NCBI GenBank assembly: GCA_003232445.1
Contig: QIJM01000005.1
Coordinates: forward strand, 1 to 21,792
Reading direction: 5' to 3'
From: Paraglaciecola arctica
GTDB lineage: Bacteria; Pseudomonadota; Gammaproteobacteria; Enterobacterales; Alteromonadaceae
Length of the DNA: 21,792 nt
In this document: positions 1 through 7,471 of the stretch, in pieces
Layout: each line of letters opens with the position of its first letter
Position numbering within the stretch: the first letter of the stretch is position 1
Notes under the pieces: model-generated
What the model saw: only the letters and a program-made list of their open reading frames with translations
The model's database searches: none
Told to the model about the DNA's origin: nothing
Translations under genes and position numbers: made by a program

Positions 1-1
1 C

Positions 2-37
2 TGGTTGCAACAAAAACTGGATGGCATAAAAAACTAA
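2..37 (+). CDS. possible 3' end of an unidentified + strand gene (partial)
   Basis: The window opens in a reading frame that gives WLQQKLDGIKN before a TAA at 35-37, which reads like an ordinary protein C-terminus. A second frame, starting at base 1, stays open for 36 codons and ends in a double TAA at 109-114, but its product is lysine- and isoleucine-rich as expected from AT-rich noncoding DNA. I cannot decide between them from so few bases, nor name a family. If real, this gene converges on queA. Bases 112-243 are AT-rich and hold nothing I can support. Confidence 0.22.
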   Translation, partial: WLQQKLDGIKN

Positions 38-243
38 GCAAATTTTATTCCATTAAATATATTCATTTAATTATCAACGGTTTAAAATATATAAAAAAAG
101 CACTAGAATAATAAGTTAACGAAATGTAAAAATCACTGACATAAATTGCCCTAGTAACCGAAAAATATGATTAGATGCAGGATTTCAAGATATTATTGAA
201 TCACTACTCATACCAATCCATCCTAACAATTAGCATATACAAA

Positions 244-1290
244 TTAACTATCCTGCTTCTGCAAAAACATCGCATCGCCATAACTAAAAAAGCGATATTT
301 TTGTTCAATTGCTTGTTGGTATGCGTTTTCGATATTTTCCTTTCCACAAAAAGCGCTAACTAACATAAGCAAAGTAGATTCAGATAAGTGGAAATTGGTT
401 AACATCGCATCGACTAGCTGAAACTCGTAACCGGGATAGATAAAAATATCAGTGTCTGAGAAAAAGGGTGACAGTTCTGTACCTGTCTTAAGCGCCGTTT
501 GAGCAACCGATTCGATTGAGCGCACAGATGTTGTACCTACTGCAATCACTCGTTTACCTGCAGCCTTTGTGGCTAAAATGGCATCGACTACTTGCTGTGA
601 TACTTCTGCGTATTCAGAATGCATTTGGTGTTCAATAATATTGTCAACACGCACAGGCTGAAACGTCCCGGCACCTACGTGCAAAGTAACAAATTCGCTG
701 TTTACGCCTTTATCTTTGAGCTGCTGTAAAATATCTTCATCAAAATGTAAACCTGCGGTTGGCGCCGCCACTGCACCAGGCACTTTATTATACACAGTTT
801 GATAACGTTCTTTATCTGAGTCTTCATCAGGGCGGTCGATATAAGGTGGTAACGGCATATGACCAAACTGTTCAAGTAAAGCTAAAACAGGCTCATCGTT
901 CAAAAACCTTAGCTCAAACAAAGCATCGTGTCGGGCGACCATTTCAGCTTGTATTGTGCCTTCGAGCATTAGTTTGCTGCCTACTTTGGGGGATTTACTG
1001 GCTTTAACGTGAGCCAATACTCGGTGTTCGTCTAACACCCGCTCAATCAGCACCTCGACTTTGCCTCCCGATCCTTTCTGGCCTAATAACCTTGCGGGTA
1101 TCACCCGAGTATTATTAAAAATAAGCAAATCACCTTGGTCTATTAACTCGACAATATCAGTAAATTGCTTGTGAGTAACCTCACCGCTGTTGCCATTAAG
1201 CTGCATCAGGCGGCTGCTACTGCGTTTTTCGGTGGGATAACGGGCGATAAGGTTTTCTGGTAAATCGAATTGGAAATCAGATAGTTTCAT
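244..1290 (-). CDS. queA: S-adenosylmethionine:tRNA ribosyltransferase-isomerase QueA
   Basis: QueA transfers and isomerises the ribosyl part of S-adenosylmethionine onto 7-aminomethyl-7-deazaguanine at position 34 of tRNAs with GUN anticodons, making epoxyqueuosine, the penultimate step of queuosine synthesis in the cytosol. The 348-residue product has the family length and its typical opening (MKLSDFQFDLPENLIARYP), FNNTRVIPARL, the PTAGLHF motif, and the C-terminal TNFHLSESTLLMLVSAF block. The frame stays open another 22 codons upstream, but the family start is the ATG at 1288-1290, preceded by a weak GAGACC ribosome site. In many proteobacteria tgt follows queA directly; here 243 bases downstream contain no tgt. 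Identification is secure; the start is well supported by family alignment. Confidence 0.97.
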   Translation of the reverse strand: MKLSDFQFDLPENLIARYPTEKRSSSRLMQLNGNSGEVTHKQFTDIVELIDQGDLLIFNNTRVIPARLLGQKGSGGKVEVLIERVLDEHRVLAHVKASKSPKVGSKLMLEGTIQAEMVARHDALFELRFLNDEPVLALLEQFGHMPLPPYIDRPDEDSDKERYQTVYNKVPGAVAAPTAGLHFDEDILQQLKDKGVNSEFVTLHVGAGTFQPVRVDNIIEHQMHSEYAEVSQQVVDAILATKAAGKRVIAVGTTSVRSIESVAQTALKTGTELSPFFSDTDIFIYPGYEFQLVDAMLTNFHLSESTLLMLVSAFCGKENIENAYQQAIEQKYRFFSYGDAMFLQKQDS

Positions 1291-1368
1291 AGTGGTCTCA
1301 ATATTATTTGCCCGTATTTTACGTATATTTTTTAATACCTGCAATCCAGTCTGCATACCCTATTTGTA

Positions 1369-1396
1369 TTGCAGATAAATCCTACTGCATTATGCT
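1369..1396 (+). promoter_or_regulatory. weak sigma-70-like promoter candidate
   Basis: TTGCAG (1369-1374) and TATGCT (1391-1396) are separated by 16 bases and would start a transcript near 1403, which meets the strong terminator at 1442-1471 after about 70 nucleotides. This is a motif match only, in an AT-rich stretch where such matches are common. Confidence 0.22.
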
Positions 1397-1441
1397 TACC
1401 CCACAGTTAGATTATTGACGTTTTCTCCCAAAACTGCTTTT

Positions 1442-1471
1442 GCCCGGTTTAAAGTTTCCGGGCTTTTTTTT
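1442..1471 (+). terminator. strong intrinsic terminator
   Basis: GCCCGG (1442-1447) and CCGGGC (1458-1463) form a perfect six-base-pair GC stem around a ten-base loop, followed at once by eight T residues (1464-1471). This is a textbook Rho-independent terminator reading on the + strand. No intact + strand gene lies before it: queA diverges to the left and the antiporter remnant lies after it. It therefore either ends a short unannotated RNA starting near 1403 or is left over from a gene that has been deleted. Confidence 0.75.
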
Positions 1472-1780
1472 GCCCGAATATTTATTGACATATTCAGCGC
1501 ATTTGTTTCACACTTAGTTGCCAGCTATGTGTCAATTGCGTTTGACAAATTGATGTTAAAAAGTCCCGTAGAGTGGAACTATGCCCCCGTTATGGTGTGG
1601 GGTGGCCTTCGCGGTGTGGTCACCATCGCTTTAGTACTGTCGCTGCCAATTGAATTGGATTACTGGTGGACAATACAATCCATTGGATTTGGTATGGTAT
1701 TGTTTACCCTAGTTGTCCAAGCAATGACTAACTCATGGGTAGTCAGTAAAATCGACTTCAACAAAAAGAAACGCGGCTAA
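1472..1780 (+). pseudogene. 3' remnant of a CPA1-family Na+/H+ antiporter (NhaP type)
   Basis: The frame contains the CPA1 hallmark PVMVWGGLRGVVTIALVLSLP-like block (about 1590-1653) followed by the last transmembrane helix (IGFGMVLFTLVVQAMT) and a short basic tail. Full-length proteins of this family have around 400 or more residues and carry this block near the C-terminus, so at least three quarters of the gene, including the N-terminal transport core, is missing. The open frame runs back only to a TTG at 1415 and crosses the intrinsic terminator at 1442-1471, which a real gene would not contain at its start; recognisable homology begins around 1550. No ribosome site or ATG start is present. 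Stop is TAA at 1778-1780. It is most simply a truncated, nonfunctional leftover; I placed the left edge just after the terminator T-run, which is arbitrary. Confidence 0.72.
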
Positions 1781-1783
1781 TTT

Positions 1784-2089
1784 TTATTCTAATGGGCTGC
1801 CAAAATCAGCAAAGATTTCGATGATGTCATCTCGCTCAATCTTACGCATATTCAACACGTACATGATTTGTAACAACAAATCTGCACCCATAATGCCCTT
1901 GTTAATTTTATTTCTTAGGTTGTCAGCGCTTTGATGTATCCCTATATTAGATAGTCTGTCGCTGAGATCTTGATACTTAGTGCCACGCTTTGACATTTCA
2001 GCCTTAAGCAGGCGCTGAACCAGTTGTCGCCAATCGGCAGCAAGCGATGGTATTGTATTGTTTGTTGTTTCATCATTATTTTTGGACAT
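1784..2089 (-). CDS. DUF6471 family small protein
   Basis: This 101-residue protein has the pattern of DUF6471: a tryptophan followed by an amphipathic helix (WRQLVQRLLKAEM), a KRGTKYQDLSDRL segment, then a SADNLRNKINKG segment. The layout resembles a small helix-turn-helix domain, so DNA binding is plausible but is inference; the family function is unknown to me. The first ~15 residues are polar and probably disordered. ATG at 2087-2089 lacks a clear ribosome site. It converges on the antiporter remnant with only three bases between them and diverges from the yjfI-type operon, so it could be a local regulator, although nothing in the sequence demonstrates this. Confidence 0.7.
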   Translation of the reverse strand: MSKNNDETTNNTIPSLAADWRQLVQRLLKAEMSKRGTKYQDLSDRLSNIGIHQSADNLRNKINKGIMGADLLLQIMYVLNMRKIERDDIIEIFADFGSPLE

Positions 2090-2171
2090 AATATTAAATT
2101 TTACCGAATAACCAAACGTGAATTATAATTTACATTTAAAACATATAAATATCAAATGTTGAAAATATAAT

Positions 2172-2201
2172 TTGACACATTAACTTTAAACTGACTAAAC
2201 T
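2172..2201 (+). promoter_or_regulatory. sigma-70-type promoter of the yjfI operon
   Basis: A perfect -35 hexamer TTGACA (2172-2177) and TAAACT (2196-2201) are separated by 18 bases, giving a start near 2208 and a leader of about 65 bases before the ATG at 2275. No convincing sigma-54 site was found, although some pspA operons in other bacteria use one. Confidence 0.5.
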
Positions 2202-2274
2202 GTGCCACGTAATATTACTGATGGCTAACATCTTTGAATTACAGTTTAGTCATTATCCTTACAGGAGAGTAGCC

Positions 2275-2664
2275 ATGACTTGGGATCTTAACCAACTTGA
2301 GACCCTTTTAGCAGACAACCACGATTTGGTTGTGACTAAAGAAGGAAATTGTTTATTAGTAGCAAACAGCGACGGAATAGATGCTTGGTTAGCCATTAGC
2401 GGTGAACAGATTTTGGTTGAATCACTGTTATTTTCCAAAACCGAAGTCAAAGACTGTGCGGCGTTGAACGATGAAATTTTAAAAACGCACATGATATTCC
2501 CACTAACAACAGTAGGTATATCGCAAGTCGCTGGTGAAGAGTATTACACCGCGTTTGGCTCATTAAGTTCACAGTCAAAAGCTGATAGCGTGATGATTGA
2601 GCTAACCACCCTGTTTCAAAATGTCGAAGCATTTTTAGATGCTTATCAAGATCATTTACAGTAG
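2275..2664 (+). CDS. yjfI: YjfI-like DUF2170 protein
   Basis: The 129-residue product matches the DUF2170/YjfI family in length and in its pattern (WDLNQLETLLADN near the N-terminus, NEILKTH-like middle, acidic C-terminal helix ending AFLDAYQDHLQ). No membrane segment or signal is visible, so it should be cytosolic; its biochemical role is unknown. An upstream in-frame ATG at 2221 exists, but the ATG at 2275 has a clear AGGAG (2263-2267) at correct spacing and gives the family length, so I use that start. It is the first gene of the operon and sits 29 bases before the PspA homologue, as in E. coli yjfIJKLMC. Linkage to PspA suggests a role in envelope maintenance, by association only. Confidence 0.85.
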   Translation: MTWDLNQLETLLADNHDLVVTKEGNCLLVANSDGIDAWLAISGEQILVESLLFSKTEVKDCAALNDEILKTHMIFPLTTVGISQVAGEEYYTAFGSLSSQSKADSVMIELTTLFQNVEAFLDAYQDHLQ

Positions 2665-2693
2665 CATTTATTTTATAAATTAGGAGAAAGAAC

Positions 2694-3374
2694 ATGTCAG
2701 TTTGGAGAAAATTAATCACTGCCGTAAAAGGCGGAGCAACTGAAGCGGCACAATCTGTAGCTGATAGTCAGGCCATTCGTATTCTTGAACAAGAAATACG
2801 CGAAGCCAAAGACGAGCTACGTAAGTCAGATCATGCCAGAACTCAAATATTGGCTAAGTGCAAACTAGCTCAACAAAAAGTAGACAGCTTGCAAGCTTCT
2901 GTTGAGCAGTACGAAGTCCATGCTCGCAAGGCAGTGGATACTGATCGTCAATTGGCCTTGGATTGTGCACAAAAAGTCGGTGATTTACGTGCTGAGCAAG
3001 ATGGAGAACAGAAGTACCTTGATCAGTTTAAACAATCAGAGAAGCAACTGGCTGTTAATATTAAGCAAGCTAAATCAAACCTAAAGCGCTTAGAGCAACA
3101 GGTTGATATGGTAAAGGCTACTGAGTCAGTGCAAAAAGCACAGATTGCGGTGTCATCTCGTCATTTAGGCGCTAACAGCAAAATGAAAACCGCCACTGAA
3201 TCATTGTCACGTATTCAGGACAAGCAAAACCTGCGTAATGCTGAATTACAAGCAGCGGAAGAACTCGCAACTGAAGAGTCTAGTGATGATTTGAGTAAAC
3301 GTTTAGCTGAAGCTGGTATAGCGGGTGGTAATGCGTCAGCGGATGATGAACTGAGTCGTATTTTAGGTAAGTAA
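2694..3374 (+). CDS. yjfJ: PspA/IM30 family protein (YjfJ-like)
   Basis: This 226-residue protein has the PspA/IM30 architecture: a short N-terminal amphipathic segment (MSVWRKLITAVKGGATEAAQ) followed by long charged coiled coils across roughly residues 25-170, and a flexible acidic tail with a last short helix (DELSRILGK). PspA-family proteins polymerise on the cytoplasmic face of the inner membrane, an ESCRT-III-like activity that helps preserve membrane integrity. Its neighbours identify it as the YjfJ branch rather than the phage-shock PspA that is controlled by PspF. ATG at 2694 follows an AGGAGA site. It has no transmembrane helix. The downstream potassium channel and membrane proteins fit a membrane-damage or ion-homeostasis role. 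Confidence 0.92.
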   Translation: MSVWRKLITAVKGGATEAAQSVADSQAIRILEQEIREAKDELRKSDHARTQILAKCKLAQQKVDSLQASVEQYEVHARKAVDTDRQLALDCAQKVGDLRAEQDGEQKYLDQFKQSEKQLAVNIKQAKSNLKRLEQQVDMVKATESVQKAQIAVSSRHLGANSKMKTATESLSRIQDKQNLRNAELQAAEELATEESSDDLSKRLAEAGIAGGNASADDELSRILGK

Positions 3375-3407
3375 TAGTCAATCCTTATTTAAGTTAGGAC
3401 AAGACGG

Positions 3408-4460
3408 ATGATGTTTCCCAGAATACGAAAAATGATGGTTCGGATATTCGGCGAGATGCGCTGGTACAGTATTGTACTGGCGCTTATTTTTTATGGATTT
3501 ACCAGCTGGATCTTATTGTATTTGGCGGGCGAAGAATCACTCACCCAATCAGTGGATTTCATTTATTGGTTGGTCGTCACAGGCTCAACAGTAGGTTACG
3601 GTGATTTATCACCCAGCACCACTGTAGGCAAATATTTAGTATCCTTTTATATTATTCCATTGGGTCTGAGTATTTTTGCCCTTGTTTTAGGACGCATTGC
3701 AAGTTGGGTATCGAATCAGTGGCAAAAAGGAGCAAGAGGTTTGAAAAGTTTAGATATTGAAGATCATATACTTGTGCTGGGTTGGAATGGTCACCGCACC
3801 ATCCGTTTATTAGAGCTGTTAATCCGTGAACGAGCGTCTATCGAAGACGAACCCACTATAGTCCTATGTGTTAGAGTAGATATCACTAACCCTCTGCCAG
3901 GCCAAATTGAGTTTGTCAAAGTCGCTACCTTTAGTAATGATGCCGATATGGACAGGGCATGCGTAGCCGATGCCCGCGTGGTATTAATGGACAATCCCGA
4001 AGATGATTTGACCATGACCACAGCTTTGTATTGCAGTCAGCGTAATCCCAATGCGCAAATGGTGGCCTATTTTAATGATGAAAGCCTAGTCGGTTTGTTG
4101 CAAAAACATTGCCCCAACGTGGAGTGTACCCCTAGTGTCGCAGTAGAGATGTTAGCAAAATCAGCTTTTGACCCGGGTTCCAGTTTGTTACATCACGATC
4201 TACTCGACGTTAATCATGGTCAGGCACAATATTCAGTCAGTATTCCAGCACACATCCCACCTTTAAAAGTCGAACATATCTTTGAAATTCTTAAACGCAA
4301 GTATCGTGCGACCTTGATAGGTATGGCCAAAGCTGACGAAAAATTAAATATTCAGGTTAATCCAGATTTGAACTTAATGCTCTCGCCTGGTGACAAAATA
4401 TTCTACATCGCTGATGAGCGCATTATTGACTTGCATTGGCATGACTTTGTGGAGGGATAA
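3408..4460 (+). CDS. two-TM potassium channel with RCK (TrkA-N/TrkA-C) domains
   Basis: The 350-residue protein is a Kch/MthK-type potassium channel subunit. It has transmembrane helix 1 at about 20-39, a pore helix, the canonical selectivity filter TVGYGD at residues 61-66, and transmembrane helix 2 at about 76-97. A cytosolic RCK region follows, starting with a Rossmann-like strand and a GWNGHR nucleotide-binding turn (125-130), then a TrkA-C-like domain after about residue 270. A tetramer would form the pore, gated by a ligand bound to the RCK ring; the ligand cannot be read from sequence. Two ATGs occur at 3408 and 3411; AGGA at 3396-3399 favours 3408. E. coli yjfIJKLMC lacks a channel at this place, so this gene is an addition between the pspA homologue and the DUF2491 gene. 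Its stop codon overlaps the ribosome site region of the next gene. Confidence 0.92.
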   Translation: MMFPRIRKMMVRIFGEMRWYSIVLALIFYGFTSWILLYLAGEESLTQSVDFIYWLVVTGSTVGYGDLSPSTTVGKYLVSFYIIPLGLSIFALVLGRIASWVSNQWQKGARGLKSLDIEDHILVLGWNGHRTIRLLELLIRERASIEDEPTIVLCVRVDITNPLPGQIEFVKVATFSNDADMDRACVADARVVLMDNPEDDLTMTTALYCSQRNPNAQMVAYFNDESLVGLLQKHCPNVECTPSVAVEMLAKSAFDPGSSLLHHDLLDVNHGQAQYSVSIPAHIPPLKVEHIFEILKRKYRATLIGMAKADEKLNIQVNPDLNLMLSPGDKIFYIADERIIDLHWHDFVEG

Positions 4461-4461
4461 A

Positions 4462-5109
4462 ATGTTTAGCAAATTATTTGGTAAAAAAGATACTGAAACA
4501 AAACCTAAAACACCTGAAATTATGGGTTTGTACTTAGGAGGTTCGTTTGAGCTGGATCCTCTTAAACTGCGCCTAATTGAGCCAGAACTGATGATTGAAA
4601 AAGCCGCTAGCCAACATTTAATCCAAGCTATCGGTGAAGTGAATTTAGATACCGGTGGCAAAATTCTGCGCTTTTACACAGATGATGACGCATTTTTACA
4701 AGTTATCTTAGATGGTGGTGATACAGAAAATCACATCACAGATGTAAAGTTGTGGTATTTTTATGAAACTAAAACCATAGGTTCAGAAGCCCAGTGGAAG
4801 CAAACTATTGCCTCGGGTGTATCTCAACCAACTTATCAACTTGAAGACGCTGAATACCAGCGAGTTTGGGATGCAGTAGGTGAAGAGTCACCACCTGTTG
4901 CTATGACCGAAAAAACCTATGAAGAAGACGGCGATACAAGTGAGACCGATCAATTTGTGATGTTGTATGAACGTCAGCTTGCCGGCGACGAAACGGAAAC
5001 CTTATTGGTCACCGCTGAAGAAAAATTAATTAATAACAATTTTGATCGTTGCTTAGTTATCAGTACTGGCTTTAATATTGGTCAAGCAGATATTACGATT
5101 AACGGTTAG
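4462..5109 (+). CDS. yjfK: YjfK-like DUF2491 protein
   Basis: The 215-residue product matches the DUF2491/YjfK family: a short basic start (MFSKLFGKK), then GLYLGGSFELDPLKLRL, an LRFYTDDDAFLQV strand region and a C-terminal VISTGFNIGQADI segment. No signal peptide or membrane helix is seen; it is probably cytosolic and its function is unknown. The frame is open back to 4390, inside the channel gene, but the ATG at 4462 has GGAGG (4451-4455) just before it and overlaps nothing, while the upstream starts would overlap the channel by 70 bases. It starts one base after the channel stop, so translation of the two is probably coupled. Confidence 0.85.
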   Translation: MFSKLFGKKDTETKPKTPEIMGLYLGGSFELDPLKLRLIEPELMIEKAASQHLIQAIGEVNLDTGGKILRFYTDDDAFLQVILDGGDTENHITDVKLWYFYETKTIGSEAQWKQTIASGVSQPTYQLEDAEYQRVWDAVGEESPPVAMTEKTYEEDGDTSETDQFVMLYERQLAGDETETLLVTAEEKLINNNFDRCLVISTGFNIGQADITING

Positions 5110-5159
5110 GGCGTATTGTTCGCTCAATTAAATACCAACCAGCAAAGAAAGGATAAATA

Positions 5160-5576
5160 ATGGACGCAGTATTAAATTCAATATCAGGCTTAGGCAACTT
5201 TGCGCTGTATTTTGCAGTTTCAATTTTGTTATTGTTTGTGTTTAAAGTGGTGTACGCCTTTGTTACTCCTCATGATGAGTGGGAATTGGTAAAGGTACAT
5301 AAAAACCAAGCCGCAGCCATCGGTTTTGGTGGTGCAATGATAGGTTTTAGTATCGCCTTAGCGGGCGCAGCGGCCAACTCAGAATTTTTGATCGATTTTG
5401 TAGTCTGGGGCGTGGTGGCAATCATTGCTCAATCATTAGCTTTTGCCTTATTGCGTTTTACCTTTATGCCTAAAATCGCTGACCGCATTGACAAAAATGA
5501 AGTGTCTGCAGGGACTATTTTGGCGGCGGTTTCTATTTCTGTCGGGCTGCTTAACGCTGCTTGTATGAGTTACTAG
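5160..5576 (+). CDS. yjfL: YjfL-like DUF350 inner membrane protein
   Basis: This 138-residue protein is almost entirely hydrophobic, with four transmembrane helices at about 12-34, 49-71, 76-100 and 116-136, matching the DUF350 (YjfL) layout, including the GFGGAMIGFSIAL segment and short charged loops (DRIDKNEV). It should sit in the inner membrane; biochemical function is unknown. ATG at 5160 follows AAGGA with good spacing. The following gene begins nine bases after its stop codon, and its ribosome site AGGAG overlaps that stop. Its constant partnership with the DUF1190 protein and the ATP-grasp enzyme suggests that they act together at the envelope, which is an inference from gene order. 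Confidence 0.88.
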   Translation: MDAVLNSISGLGNFALYFAVSILLLFVFKVVYAFVTPHDEWELVKVHKNQAAAIGFGGAMIGFSIALAGAAANSEFLIDFVVWGVVAIIAQSLAFALLRFTFMPKIADRIDKNEVSAGTILAAVSISVGLLNAACMSY

Positions 5577-5585
5577 GAGAGCCCT

Positions 5586-6200
5586 ATGCAATCCAATAAA
5601 ACCAAGCGTTCGAAGTCAATCAATCTGACCAGTATGCGCAAAAGCTTTAGTGTTAAACCTTTAGCATTAGGCGTTGCAGCAATCTTTCTTTCAGCTTGTG
5701 CTGACAAACAAGAAGCAGCAGTATTTACCAGCGTAAATGACTGCACTAACGCCAACCCTGAGTTTGCCGAGCAATGCAAAACTGCTTATGACGACGCGTT
5801 GAAAGAAGCTGAACGCACAGGACCTAAATACAACTCTCAGAGAGATTGTGAGTCTGAATTTGGCTCAAACCAATGTACTACAGTGCGAGGTCAATCAGGT
5901 TCATTTTTTATGCCATTTATGGCTGGCTATATGTTAAGTAACTTAATGTCGCCTAGAGGGTATTCCTCTCAGCCCATGTTCACCTCTTATTCTAGAAATT
6001 CATCTTATAGAAATAGATGGATAGGTGCAGATGGCTATGATTTTGGCGATAATCGCCGCAGAACCATGCGCGTTAGTGAAAAATCACTGAAACCTAAACC
6101 TACTGTGAATAAAACCATGAGTCGCGGTGGATTTGGTAGCAGTGTGCGGGCTAAATCTAATTGGGGCAGCAGCTCTAGAAAAGGTGGCTGGGGTGGTTAA
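5586..6200 (+). CDS. yjfM: YjfM-like DUF1190 lipoprotein
   Basis: The 204-residue product has a basic N-terminal region, a hydrophobic segment and a lipobox L35-S-A-C38, so it should be lipidated and anchored on the periplasmic side of a membrane. A DUF1190-type region follows, with FTSVNDCTN, a second CRSEF-like cysteine cluster (DCESEFGSNQC) and a FFMPFMAGYMLSNLM segment. The C-terminal ~60 residues are rich in Ser, Arg and Gly and end GGWGG, which looks disordered. The first ~20 residues before the hydrophobic stretch are longer than usual; the alternative start at Met17 would give a standard signal, but the ribosome site AGGAG at 5575-5579 supports the ATG at 5586. Function is unknown. 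Confidence 0.85.
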   Translation: MQSNKTKRSKSINLTSMRKSFSVKPLALGVAAIFLSACADKQEAAVFTSVNDCTNANPEFAEQCKTAYDDALKEAERTGPKYNSQRDCESEFGSNQCTTVRGQSGSFFMPFMAGYMLSNLMSPRGYSSQPMFTSYSRNSSYRNRWIGADGYDFGDNRRRTMRVSEKSLKPKPTVNKTMSRGGFGSSVRAKSNWGSSSRKGGWGG

Positions 6201-6233
6201 CCTCAGTTGTAAAGGCTTTGCACTGCACAAACT

Positions 6234-7397
6234 ATGTTAAGAGTCGCCATCCCTGAACGTGCCAATTGGAAAAGAAAAGCCGAAGAGTTCGGCTTTAAAT
6301 TCCATACCATGCGCGGTGAAGCTTACTGGGATGAATCGGCTTATTATCAGTTCTCTCTCGAACAAATTGAACAAGACTTAGAAGCGCCCACTGAAGACAT
6401 TCATCAGATGTGTTTGGCTGTGGTAGACAAGGTTGTCAATTCTCAAGAATTGCTAGAAAAATTCCAAATTCCACAACACTTTTGGCAACAGATTACTGAC
6501 TCATGGAAAAACCAAGATCCTAGCCTCTATTCACGCTTAGACTTTGCTTATCACGGCAAAGGCCCAGCCAAACTATACGAAAATAATGCCGATACACCCA
6601 CGTCTTTGTATGAATCAGGATTTTGGCAATGGTTATGGCTAGAAGAACAAGTCAATGCAGGTAAGGTTGCCAAACAAGCAGATCAATTTAATTCATTACA
6701 AGAAAAGCTGGTACATCGATTAGCCGCCATTGCCAAACATTACGATATCAGCCAGATGCATTTTGCCTGTTGCCAAGATACGGATGAAGACCGTGGCACA
6801 GTGCAGTATTTGCAAGATTGCGCGAAAGAGTCAGGTTTAAGCAATGACTTTGTATTTATTGAAGACATTGGCCTCGCTGAGTGCGGCAGTTTTAGTGATT
6901 TACAAGACAACAAAATTCAGACCTTGTTTAAGCTTTACCCTTGGGAATTTATGCAACGGGAAGAATTTGCTCAGTCTATCGAAAAAGCACAAGTGAATTG
7001 GCTAGAGCCTATCTGGAAATCAATTTTATCTAACAAAGCCTTAATGCCGATGTTATGGAAATTATTCCCCAATCACCCAAATTTGCTACCTGCATATTTC
7101 GAAGATGAATTAGCCAAGACGACTGAAACTAAACTGGTTAAAAAACCGATTTTCTCTCGAGAAGGTGCCAATATCAGCGTAATTGAAAATGGCAAAACCG
7201 TGTTACATGCCGATGGCCCATACGGTGAGGAAGGTTTTATTTATCAGGCTTATTATCCCCTGCCCCAATTTGGCAATAATCATACCTTGATAGGTTCGTG
7301 GTTGGTGAATGATCAAGCGGCAGGTATCTCACTAAGAGAAGATTCATCGCCCATCACCCAAGATATGTCACGTTATTTGCCGCATATTATTTTGTGA
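6234..7397 (+). CDS. yjfC: glutathionylspermidine synthase-like ATP-grasp ligase (YjfC/YgiC type)
   Basis: The 387-residue protein matches the synthetase domain of glutathionylspermidine synthase but lacks the N-terminal amidase domain of Gsp, as in E. coli YjfC and YgiC. Visible family blocks are the start (ERANWKRKAEEFGF), KLYENNADTPTSLYESG (113-129, Mg-ATP binding region), EPIWKSILSNKALMPMLW, KPIFSREGANISV, and the C-terminal GSWLVNDQAAGISLRED. These enzymes form an amide bond with ATP; the acid and amine partners of the YjfC/YgiC branch are not established, so glutathione and spermidine should not be assumed. The start aligns with family members, although the only nearby ribosome-like sequence (AAAGG near 6211-6215) is far upstream. 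It follows the DUF1190 gene by 33 bases. Confidence 0.93.
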   Translation: MLRVAIPERANWKRKAEEFGFKFHTMRGEAYWDESAYYQFSLEQIEQDLEAPTEDIHQMCLAVVDKVVNSQELLEKFQIPQHFWQQITDSWKNQDPSLYSRLDFAYHGKGPAKLYENNADTPTSLYESGFWQWLWLEEQVNAGKVAKQADQFNSLQEKLVHRLAAIAKHYDISQMHFACCQDTDEDRGTVQYLQDCAKESGLSNDFVFIEDIGLAECGSFSDLQDNKIQTLFKLYPWEFMQREEFAQSIEKAQVNWLEPIWKSILSNKALMPMLWKLFPNHPNLLPAYFEDELAKTTETKLVKKPIFSREGANISVIENGKTVLHADGPYGEEGFIYQAYYPLPQFGNNHTLIGSWLVNDQAAGISLREDSSPITQDMSRYLPHIIL

Positions 7398-7471
7398 CAA
7401 TTTGACATGACAATTGTGAAGCTTATCAGTCAGAATCTAGTTATTGGTTCTCACAGCGTATTATTTGAATA

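Noticed and set aside
205..226. CTCATACCAATCCATCC resembling the edge of short dispersed palindromic elements of marine gammaproteobacteria
   Set aside because: No matching inverted partner is present in the flanking bases, so a repeat element cannot be supported.
759..1007. 82-codon + strand open frame inside queA
   Set aside because: Antisense to a well-conserved gene and without family features; a shadow frame.
2193..2212. Sigma-54-like TGGCAC on the - strand near the yjfI operon start
   Set aside because: TGGCAC is present, but the GC dinucleotide required ten bases after GG is not, and it faces the DUF6471 gene rather than the pspA homologue.
6121..6200. Gly/Ser-rich tail of the DUF1190 protein considered as a possible frameshift or repeat
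   Set aside because: The frame is continuous, codon use is normal and such tails occur in this family.
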